A stretch of 64,000 bases of DNA from positions 2,108,001-2,172,000 of the forward strand of contig CM049988.1 in assembly GCA_016630955.3 (NCBI GenBank), in the 5' to 3' direction. Both the position numbers and the translations under genes were made by a program. Below are positions 12,082-22,500 of this stretch, one piece after another (the first letter of the stretch is position 1; every line of letters starts with the position of its first letter). This stretch comes from Didymella arachidicola (Eukaryota > Ascomycota > Dothideomycetes > Pleosporales > Didymellaceae). Under the pieces are notes generated by a model. It did no database searches and was not told the DNA's origin. It worked only from the letters and a program-made list of their open reading frames with translations.

Positions 12082-12121
12082 TGGTGGCTCGTCACGCGAA
12101 GTGGCTCGTCACGCGCACGGT
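12082..12121 (-). repeat. Right terminal inverted repeat of inactivated Fot1/pogo element
   Basis: This is a perfect 40-bp inverse copy of 9994-10033, followed by the TA target duplicate at 12122-12123. Confidence 0.95.
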
Positions 12122-12123
12122 TA

Positions 12124-12521
12124 GTGTACGAGTTCGGAGACGTCGCTGTGCAGAACGGATTGTCGCGGACCGCGTCGCGACGCGACACCAACGTCACCGA
12201 CAAGCCGACATATCATGAGCACAATGCCGACGGCCCGAAGAATCAGGGGGTGCGCCTCGACTCTGATGATTGTTTGTTTGCGGAGAGCGAAAGCCACGAA
12301 ATCCAGAGCCAATTGCGGCGACGCTAGAATCATTAGCGCGATGGTGTGATCCAGGTGGGTCTCAAATTCTACAGCTCCTGGGGCAACGATTCCTCAGCAG
12401 ATATACTGAGGGTCTTGTTCGCAGATACAGAGTAGAAGAGCAGAGAAAGAGCCATCTTGAAGTCATAGGTCACCAAAAGTACGGAACCTGTTCAAAAAGG
12501 AAGTTGCTTCCAACGCCCAGT
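12124..12521. other. Short upstream region of sulfide:quinone oxidoreductase
   Basis: This is the 398 bp between the transposon and the next start codon. No gene is seen. The open frame from 12270 is an in-frame upstream extension of the next gene without similarity to it. Confidence 0.5.
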
Positions 12522-13844
12522 ATGTTCAGCAGCCGCGTCACGTGCCGCATGGCGCAGAAGGCATCCGCCCGCACATTCGCTACTGTCAACACCGCATCAC
12601 GGAGTCACAAGATCGTCGTCGTGGGCGCTGGCGCAGCGGGTTCCTCGATATCGCACCAGCTATTGCGCACCGGCAAGTTCCAAGCGGAGGACATCGCAGT
12701 TGTCGATCCAGCCAAGTACCACCACTACCAGCCAGGATGGACACTTGTTGGTGGCGGCCTGAAGAATAAAGAGGACCTAAAGCAGCCTCTTGCACCTATT
12801 CTCGACTCCAAATTGAAGCTTTACGCAGACAGCGTTGGCAGCTTCACACCGGAAGACAACAGTATCACACTCGGCAACGGCGACAAACTGAACTACGAGC
12901 ACCTCATTGTCGTCCCTGGTATCAAGGTGGACACATCCAGCATTGTTGGTCTTCCAGAGGCGCTTTCAGACTCTTCCTCGAACGTTTCGACGGTCTACAC
13001 CTACGAGACATGTGACAAGGCTGCTCGCGAAATCCAGGCGTTCCAGAAGGGAACAGCAATCTTTACACAGCCTGCAGGCGTCATCAAGTGTGCTGGTGCA
13101 CCGCAAAAAGTTATGTGGTTGGCATGGGATCGCTGGTCGAACGCTGGCCTTTACAAGAAAAACGACTCTACCTCTGCCATTGACATCTCCTTTGCCACTG
13201 GTCTGCCAACCATGTTCGGTGTGCCCAAGTACGCTGCAGCTCTCGAGAAGCTGCGCGTTGAGCGCGGAATCGAGGGTCTTTTCGCACACGACTTGATCTC
13301 CATCGATGGTCAGACTGCTACCTTCAAGACGGGCACGGGCGAGACGGTCGAGAAGAAATTCGATCTCTTGCACGCTGTGCCCAAGATGGGCCCACATGCG
13401 TTCGTGAAGGAGTCTGCGCTGGCTGACGCTGCCGGATACGTCGATGTCGACAACGCCACTCTCCGCCACAAGAAATTCGCCAATATCTGGTCTGCGGGTG
13501 ATGCTTCGTCTCTTCCCACCTCCAAGACCGCGGCCGCCGTCACCGCACAGGCACCCGTCCTTGTCTCTAACATCCTCAAGTCGCTCGAGAGTAAGCAACA
13601 GGATCTCAACGCCGGATACGACGGTTACACATCTTGCCCGCTTACCACTGGTGAGAAGGAGGTTCTGCTCGCAGAGTTCAAATACGGTGGTGTGCCAAAA
13701 GAGACATTCGGTCGCATTCTTGGCCTTAACCAGGGCGTTCCTCGCAAGGCCTTTTACTACCTCAAGAAGGACTTTTTCCCCTGGGTCTACCAGAAATACA
13801 TGGTCAAGGGGCAGTGGGGCGGCCCCAATGGCTTTATGAAATAA
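12522..13844 (+). CDS. hmt2: Mitochondrial sulfide:quinone oxidoreductase
   Basis: Single exon, 440 residues from the ATG at 12522. The first ~28 residues (Arg, Ser, Ala-rich, no acids) look like a mitochondrial presequence, followed by the FAD-binding turn VVVGAGAAGSS. The redox cysteines of the type II/HMT2 family are in place: one in GVIKCAGAPQK and one in YDGYTSCPLTTGEKE. AKYHHYQPGWTLVGGG and IWSAGDASSLPTSKTAAA are further family blocks. The enzyme oxidises sulfide to a persulfide and passes electrons to ubiquinone in the inner membrane (heavy-metal tolerance and sulfide detoxification in fission yeast). An inactivated transposon ends 400 bp upstream, so part of the promoter may be transposon-derived. 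Confidence 0.95.
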   Translation: MFSSRVTCRMAQKASARTFATVNTASRSHKIVVVGAGAAGSSISHQLLRTGKFQAEDIAVVDPAKYHHYQPGWTLVGGGLKNKEDLKQPLAPILDSKLKLYADSVGSFTPEDNSITLGNGDKLNYEHLIVVPGIKVDTSSIVGLPEALSDSSSNVSTVYTYETCDKAAREIQAFQKGTAIFTQPAGVIKCAGAPQKVMWLAWDRWSNAGLYKKNDSTSAIDISFATGLPTMFGVPKYAAALEKLRVERGIEGLFAHDLISIDGQTATFKTGTGETVEKKFDLLHAVPKMGPHAFVKESALADAAGYVDVDNATLRHKKFANIWSAGDASSLPTSKTAAAVTAQAPVLVSNILKSLESKQQDLNAGYDGYTSCPLTTGEKEVLLAEFKYGGVPKETFGRILGLNQGVPRKAFYYLKKDFFPWVYQKYMVKGQWGGPNGFMK

Positions 13845-14283
13845 GCTTGGGTTCAAGGCATCTGGCGGAACGAGATGTGAATAGATATCAGGAAGGACTA
13901 AAAGCATAAGATACCATGTACGTCATAGAGCATTTACAGCAGCAACATATCATTATTTCCTCGTTTCGCATCTCGTAACTTTGCTTGCATCCAACGAGTG
14001 CGCCTGTTATTCATGCTAAATGCTCGAGGTTTGCTGACGATCTATCCGGTCAAGGGTGAGATCGCGTTCCAGGCTACGCAATGCTTGCTTCTCTTGCTTT
14101 CACTTCGACTCGTTTGCCAGCGCAATCTGCGGCAGAGCACCATGGTGCTCAAAAAGTCGGCTGTAGCCTGATCCTCATCTCTTTTCGAACACACCAAACT
14201 AGTTGGTTGATGACTTCGCCTGCGACATTTTCCATCAACCTGCTCACATCAAAAGGTTTGTAATCCTCCGCAGTCCTTTCTTT
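13845..14283. other. Intergenic region, no gene seen
   Basis: This is the 3' flank of the sulfide:quinone oxidoreductase and the leader of the next gene. Short open frames here have no recognisable content. Confidence 0.5.
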
Positions 14284-15276
14284 ATGTCGAGTCTACGGGC
14301 GCGCAACCCTGGGGAAACGCCGCCAACTCCAATCAGAAACTTCTCGCACCCAAACCGTCAGCGCGCCTCTTCTCTGTCTCCTGAGCGTAACCAGGATAAT
14401 CCAGCGCCAATGGTCAACGACTCACGTTACATGCTACCTATCTTACCATCCAGGATTTTACCTCACAGCGTCTCTACTCAGTCACTTCAGACTGAACAGG
14501 ACCGCCATGCAGACTTCGACTTTGGGTACGAATCGCAAAAGCGCCCAGAGACATCACATACCACCTTCTCCACGCGCTCTGTGCCGGACCTAAACGCCAC
14601 CGCTCTCCCTCCAATGCCAAGTCGTGAAGCTCCACCGGTCCCACAGCTTCCTCCTCAATACGCTTCCTTGTCATCGGCGCCTCCAGCTGTCACGATCAGC
14701 CCACCAAGTCCGCATCGCTCGATCAGAAGGGCGCCCTCATCACCGACGAAGAGCGCAAAGAGCGGCAAGGGAAGTAGATGGGGAAGGTGGAGTATGAAGG
14801 TGAAGACGGCGTTCAGGCTCAGGCGACACAAGAGAACACCTGTGCTGCCACCTGTGCTGCACGAAAATGAGCCAACAGCACCTGCAATGGATATAGGTGG
14901 ACCGTCTACCTTCCGACATCTTGACAGTTGCACAGTGCAAGATCTGAGGGCTCCTGATACCGGATTGTTTGCATCGCCGCACTGGAGGCCTCCGATCCGT
15001 AGCGCCGCGGAACAGATGAGTGTGATGATGGGTGGCGGCCTGGGTAGTAGTGGCCTTGGTCAACCTTCGAATTCGACTTACGAAGCTGTGCCAGATGCGT
15101 CTGATGCTGGCCCCGGTGCAGAGAACGATTTTGCAGGACTCGGACGCCAAGATGCAGATGGGATTGCAGTGTCAGATGATGGTGATAGCGAATGGGAGGA
15201 CAGCGAGGAAACGCGAGAATTTTCGGAGTACCACAAGAACCGTTGGAGTAAGAGGTGTTCTTTCAACGCACAATAA
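14284..15276 (+). CDS. Low-complexity Ser/Pro-rich protein of unknown function
   Basis: The frame from the ATG at 14284 encodes 330 residues; it is open further upstream to 14203. It is rich in Ser and Pro, with SH3-ligand-like stretches (PPMPSREAPPVPQLPP), a basic patch (GRWSMKVKTAFRLRRHKR) and an acidic tail (DDGDSEWEDSEETREFSEYH). No enzyme or membrane segment is visible; it looks like a disordered cytosolic or cortical adaptor. Codon use and reading-frame length support a real gene. No function is assigned. Confidence 0.65.
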   Translation: MSSLRARNPGETPPTPIRNFSHPNRQRASSLSPERNQDNPAPMVNDSRYMLPILPSRILPHSVSTQSLQTEQDRHADFDFGYESQKRPETSHTTFSTRSVPDLNATALPPMPSREAPPVPQLPPQYASLSSAPPAVTISPPSPHRSIRRAPSSPTKSAKSGKGSRWGRWSMKVKTAFRLRRHKRTPVLPPVLHENEPTAPAMDIGGPSTFRHLDSCTVQDLRAPDTGLFASPHWRPPIRSAAEQMSVMMGGGLGSSGLGQPSNSTYEAVPDASDAGPGAENDFAGLGRQDADGIAVSDDGDSEWEDSEETREFSEYHKNRWSKRCSFNAQ

Positions 15277-15395
15277 ATGGACAGTAAGGTTCTAATAGGC
15301 GGTATCTGCATCGTTTTTCCTGTTATCTCTTCTGCCACAGTTGGTTCGACATCGTCTGGACTGTCATCTTGAGAATCTGTCGGCATTTGCTTTCC

Positions 15396-16433
15396 TTAAA
15401 CTTCGTACACAATCTTATAACCACTAACCTTTCCGTCCCTATACTCCTGGAAGCCTTCTGGAACCTTGTCTAACCCTCTCAACACCTTGGGATTGTTCGG
15501 CTTGATAGTGCCGTCTTCCAACCACTGTGGCAGCTTCTCGAACAGTTCAGCTGCAAGCTTGTGGTCGCCCTCGTTTGCAGGCCACTTGAAGTCCTTGTAT
15601 TGATGATCCTTCAGGAAAGCCGTCCAAACCAATACATCAGTAATCTTGGCTCGGCTAGATACGCCTTCCGTGTTCGCCTTGCCAGGACGCACAGTGCAGA
15701 GTGTACCACCTCCCTCTCCGAGCGCGTGCGATGCTGTTGCGGAAGAAGTCTTGTCGCCGATGGTGTCGAAGATGTACTGGAGCTGCGGTGCAGCTTCCCT
15801 GATCTTGTCCACAACATCGCCTGATTTGTAGTCGAAGATGTGGTCTGCGCCCAGAGACTTGACATACTCGTGATGCTTGGGCGAGCAGACAGTGATTACA
15901 TTGAAGTTGTGTAGGCGTGCAATCTGAATAGCATAGAGACCCACGCTCGAACTACCACCCCAGATCAGGACTGAGGTTTGCTTGCCACTCTTGCGGTCGA
16001 TGGCCAAACAATCCTTGGAGAATAGAGCAAGCCAAGAAGTGCAACAAGCCAATGGTACCGTAGCAGCTGCTGCTGGCGAGATCGACTTCGGTACCTGGAA
16101 GCTGATGTACTCGTTGGCAAGAGTGTAGTCAGCGTACGCGCCGTGACCTTTAACCTCACCGCCCCAGATCAAAGCGGCAATGATGTCGCCCTTCTTGTGA
16201 CGTGAGACGTTTTCGCCGACTTGTTCCACTGTACCGACAAAGTCGCAGCCCAGAACGGTACCGTCTCCAAACACGTTGTTGTCGAGAGACTGAACGTCCG
16301 TAGGATTTTGTGCTACATAGGTATTCTTGACCAATAGCTCATGTTCGGCAGGTTGAGGAATCTCGGCCTCTTCGAGATTTAACTTGGGGCTATTGCCTCC
16401 GCACTGAACTTGAGCGCGTGCTTTCGAGGACAT
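15396..16433 (-). CDS. MDR-superfamily NADPH reductase (enoyl-reductase-like)
   Basis: Single exon, 345 residues. It has the medium-chain dehydrogenase/reductase fold: an N-terminal GroES-like domain (YVAQNPTDVQSLDNN, LGCDFVGTVEQVG) and a Rossmann domain with VLIWGGSSSVGLYAIQIARL. The catalytic- and structural-zinc cysteine sets of alcohol dehydrogenases are absent. The sequence groups with the zinc-independent fungal family that includes stand-alone trans-enoyl reductases of polyketide pathways and toxD-like oxidoreductases. No polyketide synthase lies in this window, so a general role in reducing activated double bonds is the safer call. It is convergent with the low-complexity gene on its other side. 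Confidence 0.9.
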   Translation of the reverse strand: MSSKARAQVQCGGNSPKLNLEEAEIPQPAEHELLVKNTYVAQNPTDVQSLDNNVFGDGTVLGCDFVGTVEQVGENVSRHKKGDIIAALIWGGEVKGHGAYADYTLANEYISFQVPKSISPAAAATVPLACCTSWLALFSKDCLAIDRKSGKQTSVLIWGGSSSVGLYAIQIARLHNFNVITVCSPKHHEYVKSLGADHIFDYKSGDVVDKIREAAPQLQYIFDTIGDKTSSATASHALGEGGGTLCTVRPGKANTEGVSSRAKITDVLVWTAFLKDHQYKDFKWPANEGDHKLAAELFEKLPQWLEDGTIKPNNPKVLRGLDKVPEGFQEYRDGKVSGYKIVYEV

Positions 16434-17332
16434 GATGGCTTTGAGACGAAGTCGTGCGGTTGTAATCCTGGAACTTGCGATTTGCTGTCCGAAGGCTCCT
16501 GATGGTGTGATGAGTAGAATCCGTTCTGAGGCTGTTTGGACCCCCCAGAATTTTGTACGTCACCGAGATGCACTGGATACGTACGTACCCGGATAGGTAA
16601 CCGAAGTAATATCATTCGCTGTTGGCCGCTGGAGGTGGGACTTCGCTGCACCGGCTTCAAAATATCGCGGCTAACTAAAACCGCAATACCGCTTCTGGCA
16701 TGCCGATGATAGAAATATCATGTTTCAGCGTCTTACTTTGATGTATATCGTTGCTCCTACTGGAGCTGTGATATGTGTACAGCGAGGATGGACCGCCCGG
16801 CGCGGACTGAAAGTTGAATGTCAATGACGTCACATAGTAAGTTGTAGGATTGTTCGAATTGCTGTTATAACTGAGGCAGGAGGATCTGCCCACGGGCATA
16901 CGTGTTGGAAATTGCGCGATTGATGTTGTTCTGTGATCAAACGTATCTCCGTTGCGGGGAGAAGGCGGGCGGAGTGGGTCCCTCCACAATTCACGCGTCG
17001 CGTGCCTGCCTTCTCGACAATTTCTACTCCCACCCTGCGTTACTTAGATCTGACTTCTAGAATGAAGGGTAACAAGAAAGTTGCTCTACTTAAACTGGCA
17101 CGCGTTTTGTCATCTCTAGCTGAGTACAGCCGATTCCGAATCTGTTGCAGTCATCAGTGAGTCCTATGCCAAAATATCCTGTGCTGCTGCCGGGTCTACA
17201 TCGCAAGTCTTAAGGTTCCGCTACCGACGCCAAACTCGCGGGTCCTTCCCGCCCCTATAAAAGGACCCTCAGTTCCAGCACGCGCGCAACGCATTAACGC
17301 CGGCCGGACCTTGTCGAACCTGGGACTTATCT
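16434..17332. other. Gene-poor region
   Basis: No gene is supported. It contains the promoter of the minus-strand reductase and a TATA-like CTATAAAAGG near 17256-17265. No coding gene follows that box on the plus strand; the short plus frame at 17311-17505 is the antisense shadow of the NADAR relic. Confidence 0.5.
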
Positions 17333-17783
17333 TTCCGTGGTCTCTCTCTTACACTCTTGACCGCCTTGCCCCACTTGTTCTGTCTCCACGCCTCCCTTCT
17401 GCCATAGACATCCTCCGAGTTGAAGCCGATACTCCACAGCTTGCCATTCGGCGGCTCGCCGCCCAGTCCCTAACAGAACCGCCTACAGCCCCTCAATCTA
17501 ATTAGACTTGGCGTAATTACCTTCTTCGACAGTCTTATAATAGCTGTCATCCCAGATCTGTTGCTGAAAGTTCTAGACTGCATGGCCCAGCTGCTTGGCT
17601 TTTGCAGGTGTAGCAGTTCCCGCGATCCTTTCTACAACTTGGGTATCGCCCATAAGCAGAGCTTTGTGATACAACAAGTACTGCTCTGCAGTATAGGCTT
17701 GTTCTGTCGGCTAAGAATGGCGAGGTAGACCATCGCTAAAGGCAGCATGCTAACTCTAAACGATCGTAGCCAAAGAAGGATAC
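17333..17783 (-). pseudogene. Decayed NADAR-domain (DUF1768/YbiA-like) gene relic
   Basis: On the minus strand the pieces of a NADAR domain (PF08719) appear in order: SFFGYDRL, RWSTSPFLADRT, then after a frame change YTAEQYLLYHKALLMGD, NFQQQIWDDSYYKTVEEGN, and after a further frame change and apparent deletion LWSIGFNSEDVYGRR. These match the family pattern (FxxG...LSNWxPSPF...TAEQYMMYxKA...GNxxKF...LWGIGF). Intervening TAG stops sit at 17736-17738, 17573-17575, 17498-17500 and 17483-17485 (plus-strand positions). All could derive from CAG by C-to-T, as expected of RIP. Live members remove ADP-ribose or act on riboflavin intermediates. This copy cannot make a product. Confidence 0.8.
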
Positions 17784-18049
17784 CTATGTATCTGTGAGTC
17801 AGACTGTAACCTGCGGAGGGCGACCCTCAGCGTACTGTAGCTCTCTCAGAAGACCGGGTTCCGGCGCTGTGACTTATTCCTAAGACAGTTTCGCTCGAGA
17901 TAACGCAACACCTTAAGGCACACAAGGATGCAACTTGCAATCGAGACCTGCCTGGTATTCGAGGAGATTCTATGTAAGCTTCTAGCACCCTCTTCTGGCC
18001 CAGGAAGCTCTGCTTGGCTGTAATCTTCCCAAAGCATCCCAATTATGCA

Positions 18050-18079
18050 GACGCTTCCGCCGATGCTTCCGCCGACGCT
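18050..18079. repeat. 12-bp tandem repeat
   Basis: The unit GA(C/T)GCTTCCGCC occurs two and a half times in a row. Confidence 0.8.
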
Positions 18080-18230
18080 GAGAGAGGGTCTCGAAGACAT
18101 AAGCTCACATCTTACGCCTCGCTCTCGCTGCCACGTGCCCAGTTCAGCCTAGTTAGCGAGGGGGAGACTTTGGTCGGCGACCGGCAACAAGAGTAGAGTT
18201 TGAGTCGAAGTTTAGTGGCTTGTTATGGTT

Positions 18231-18260
18231 CCGAAAGGGTCCCGAAAGGGTCCCGAGGGC
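18231..18260. repeat. 11-bp tandem repeat
   Basis: CCGAAAGGGTC occurs twice in tandem, followed by the partial copy CCGAGGG. Confidence 0.8.
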
Positions 18261-19591
18261 TAGTTAAAATTGGCGGGGATCGAGATAGGTAGTTGCGTTC
18301 AGCCGCACTGCGATCCTCGCCACTCGCCACACTGAGCCTGAGATGCAAAATCATTTGTATACGGCATTCATTGATTAAATTTTTAGGGCTGTCACCTGCA
18401 TCAGCCCTGCAGAGGTTCCGTAGTTCAATGTCCAACACGGGTGTCACATGCGAAGTTGAGCTGAGACCTGAAGCCGCTACCACGGAACAGCGCCCGTTAG
18501 GTGCGACTATCCAATTTCGCCATCGTGGGGTATTCTCCGATCGAAAGGTTCACCGTTATGATCAAGCCCGAGCCCTAAGATAAAGCTGAATTAGTGAAGA
18601 TCTTTTCGAGTACGATCGAATGCGTAGTTCAGCAGGTCAGCCACCAATTGTGAGAACTTGATAACTTCACTGATAGCATGCAGGATACGTTGTTTATAGA
18701 CACGGCACATGACAAGGCTGTTGTGCCGAGCGGGCTGCATAATCTTGCATCTGACACACAACTAACAGGCCCGGTTCCGCTGTTGTTCGCCTGTCCCGCA
18801 GCTCGTGCGTAAGATAGATGCGACTTCTACCCATTTGCGTAGAAGCGGCCCGCATTTTCCACATGGGCCGCCTTCTCGCCTGCCTTTTGGAGCCTCCTAG
18901 CCCGTACCTGGCATTGTAGGATGCAGCTAGGGTTGGCATTTTTCTCGTACTGGGCACAAATCGTTATCGCCGGACGATCTACCGATTCGACGCTAGGCTC
19001 TATAGATCTCTGGCTTACCTCATATAGTATCGCGCGACTACACAGTTTGTACCTACTTGACTTTGGCCGGTCACGAGCCTCGCTTGTTTCCTGGACCCTT
19101 TTAGCAAGTCATGGTTAAGACTTAGTCGAGAGATGAGTCTCGTTTGGAGCCGTGTCAAAGTGGGTACCGGGAAGGCAACGCGAAATGGCCTTGGTGTGGG
19201 CGAAGGCGTCGCTATCCCTAGCCCGAGAGCCCAGAAGGGTCCCATGCGAGCTCATCACCCTTTCACTGGAGTAGGGGCGTGCATGCGATCAATACATGTA
19301 GATAGCGATTGGATGTATTGGGCTCAGCCAATAAGTCATGCTGTCAGCCTCAAGGGCTTATGCCACGAAGCTTGACAATCTTCTCGTCAGGCACAGTGGC
19401 TTGCAGATTAATCCAGCCTTCGTGGAGCCACTCGCCCCCCCATAGCTTGGACTATCGAGGTGGTCAGCTCTTGATCAGACGAGAGGGTCGACTCGTGGGT
19501 ATTCAAAAACGTCAGCACAGCATCTCAAGTTGTGCAAGACAGCACCTCGTTCTTTCATCCACTGTCCCGGTTGGTGACCATTGCCTCAATC

Positions 19592-22500
19592 ATGGGGTTC
19601 CTTATTCAATCGTTTACCGCTACTACCCTGTGTCTATCGCTCCTCCTTACAGGGACTAATGCAGAACTGATTAACCGCCAAGCGCTCAGTCCTCCTGCCA
19701 CTCTCCCGAATGGTTGGTCGTATAAAGGATGTTACACGTACGATCTCCTTTACCCGTCGCTTGTTCCCGTAGAAGACATGAGCGTAACTTTGGTACCCTT
19801 GACTGACCAGAACACAGGGATGCGGTCGGGCAAAGATCTTTACAGGGTTCCACCTTTGCCAGTAATAGCCAGGATGCGGGAGAGTGTATTGAGTACTGCG
19901 GCTCCGCAGGTTACAGTTTAGCCGGAACAGAGTACAGGTAATGTTCGAGACTCACATCGGACTTTCAGCGTACTAATTGACTCCAGTTCTGAGTGCTACT
20001 GCGCCAATTCTGTTAGTGACCCTGGTAGTCCTGCTCCAAATGGCGACGGCTGCAACATGGCCTGCTCAGGAACGCCAGGTGAGGCCTGTGGTGGACCCAA
20101 TCGCTTGTCTCTTTACGAACGCACTTCCACAGCACCAGCTCAATCCAGTGCTGTCATCATTGACGATGGAGCTGAATGGGTTTGGCTTTCCCGTGGTTGT
20201 TACTCCGACCTGACCTATGCCCGAATTCTGGCGAATGGCGTCAGTGTGCAGGGCGGCGGTAACAATAACAGCGCCCAAAGCTGTACAACTGAATGCCAAC
20301 GACAAAACTACCAATTCGCCGGTACCGAGTACGCTGCAGAATGTGAGTCTCCCTTCAATTTGAGAGTCCGAGGGTAGAAGCTCATTTCTCTTACAGGTTA
20401 CTGTGGTAATACTCTTCAGAATGGCCACGTCCCCGAGGATAGTGGCTGTACAATGAGATGCTCAGGCAATAGCAAGCAGTTTTGTGGTGGCCCTGACCGA
20501 ATCAACATCTATGAGTATGTTAAGAGGCCTGTGACAATGTCGAGTTCAAGCACTTCATCGACGCCTTCATCGACGCCGACACCAACGCCGACACCGGAAT
20601 CCTCATCTGCCAGCTCCTCGTCACAATCATCATCCAGTGCTTATCCCTCGACTACGAGCGACCCAGTGACCAGCAGCAGCTTGTCAGACGTACCCTCTTC
20701 CAGCAGCAACAGCAGCTCCTACAGCTCCACCAGCACTTCTCTGGAGAGTCAAATTACCCCGACTGCTACCAGCTTGCCTTCGCCTGACGCTCAGATCACC
20801 TCAGTCAGCTCTTCGATCTCATCTTCCGTGAGCTCTGAGTCTGCTTCTGTGTCTTCGGACCTTCACAGCGCTTCGACAAGCTTGGCTTCTTCAGTGCATT
20901 CGACCACGCCCGAAGTGACTTCAACTTCAACAGTGTCCTCGTTCCTGAACAGCAGCACCGTCAGCGACTACTCTTCAACGATTTCACAGAACATTAGCTT
21001 GACATCTACAGTGTACCTGAACTCTACGACCTCAGAGGCACAAACTACTCCGACCGCGACATTGTCGTCAAGCTTGTCATCGGGCGCAGACCAGTCCTAC
21101 CAATCGACCACATCGTTGCTGAATGCTACCATAACTGCATCTGCATCTCTTTCGTCTTTGATTCCCCAAGATGCCCTGAACACTTCCACAAGCTCGCCTG
21201 ATGCGCAAAACACCACATCGACCAACTTCGACACTACATCATCTGTCTCCAATGATACGATGACGGCATCTCCGACCAATTCTTCGACAATTTCACTCAA
21301 TCTCACCACTACAGCCACTCTCATGCAGGACATCATCGCCATCAGTACTTCGACCCCAACACCAACCCCAACGCCAAAGGTGGGCTGGTTCTACGAGGGA
21401 TGCTACGTCGACGGACCCGGCCCACGCACGCTTCCAAATGGTCAGGGCGTCCAGGGCGGCATGACGAACCAGAAGTGCCGCGATGTGTGTCAAGGCCTGG
21501 GCTTTGTTCTCGCCGGTACCGAATACGCTGGTGAGTGCTACTGTGGCAATACTCTGCAAGGTGTTGGCGCCCCTGCTCCAGATGGTGAAGCTCAGTGCAA
21601 CATGGCTTGCAACGGTAACACGACTGAAATCTGCGGTGGCCCCAACCGTCTTTCTCTCTTTCGTTACTACAAGGGTAACGAGCCGCCGGTATCGTCAACC
21701 ACCGGATTATTGTCATCCTCAACTGCAGCACCTGTGCCCACTGGCCTTCCCGCTGGGTGGGGCTACAAGGGATGCTACGTTGATGGTCCTGGGTACCGTG
21801 TGATGCAGAATCAGCAGTCGGATGATCAACAGATGACTATTGCCTCTTGCTCCAGCAAATGCGCTGGTCTCGGCTACACCGTCGCAGGCATGGAATATCA
21901 CACACAGTGCTTCTGTGACAACCAACTACGTATGAGCGCCCCACTCGCCAATAACGATAACGAGTGCAACACACCATGCGGCGGCAACTCGGCTCAAATG
22001 TGCGGTGGTGGTGATCGTCTGACTGTGTACTCTAGCCAGAACCCACTCAAGATTACCAAGAAGCCCGGGCCAACCGAGAAAGTCGGCAACTGGACATACC
22101 AAGGCTGTGCTACCAGCCCTGGAGGTCAATGGAACAAGCCTTTGCCGTGGAAGCTGGTCAACTCGACAGGCAACAGCCCAGAATGGTGCCTCAGCAAGTG
22201 TCAGTCTTTTGGTTACATGGCTGCCGGTATGGAGTACGGCGAAGAGTGCTACTGCGGCGATGTTGACCATATGGTCGCCAAGGGATCTGTGCCTGCTCCT
22301 GAGACTGACTGCAATACCCCATGCCCAGGTGACCAAGAATCGATTTGCGGACAAGGTAACCGATTGACTTGGTACAAGTACACTGAAGGAGACCCACTTT
22401 ACGTCTTCAGTTACCCGCAAGGAAGCGCTGCTGGACACTACGAGTTCCTCGTGGGAGGCCCCGTAATCCCCCTCATCTCTATTCCTCTCATCAACGGCAA

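Larger units (their letters stand above)
9994..12121 (-). mobile_element. Fot1/pogo-type DNA transposon, inactivated copy (2128 bp)
   Basis: The element is bounded by perfect 40-bp terminal inverted repeats and by TA on both sides (9992-9993 and 12122-12123), the target duplication of the Tc1/mariner superfamily. It carries a single minus-strand transposase frame of 630 codons broken only by nonsense codons. Its right end lies 400 bp upstream of the sulfide:quinone oxidoreductase start codon. It is a different family from the element at 24986-27116: the terminal repeats differ and the proteins are clearly diverged, though the length is nearly identical. Confidence 0.95.
17784..19591. other. 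Gene-poor region upstream of the WSC oxidase
   Basis: No gene is supported. Two short tandem repeats are listed separately (18050-18079 and 18231-18260). Open frames on both strands are short and show no family resemblance. More transposon or gene relics may be hidden here. Confidence 0.45.

Noticed and set aside
14655..15150. Minus-strand open frames opposite the Ser/Pro-rich gene
   Set aside because: Composition follows from the antisense of Ser/Pro codons; the plus strand has the longer, better frame.
17311..17505. Plus-strand 64-codon open frame after a TATA-like box
   Set aside because: It lies antisense to the NADAR relic and has no similarity of its own.
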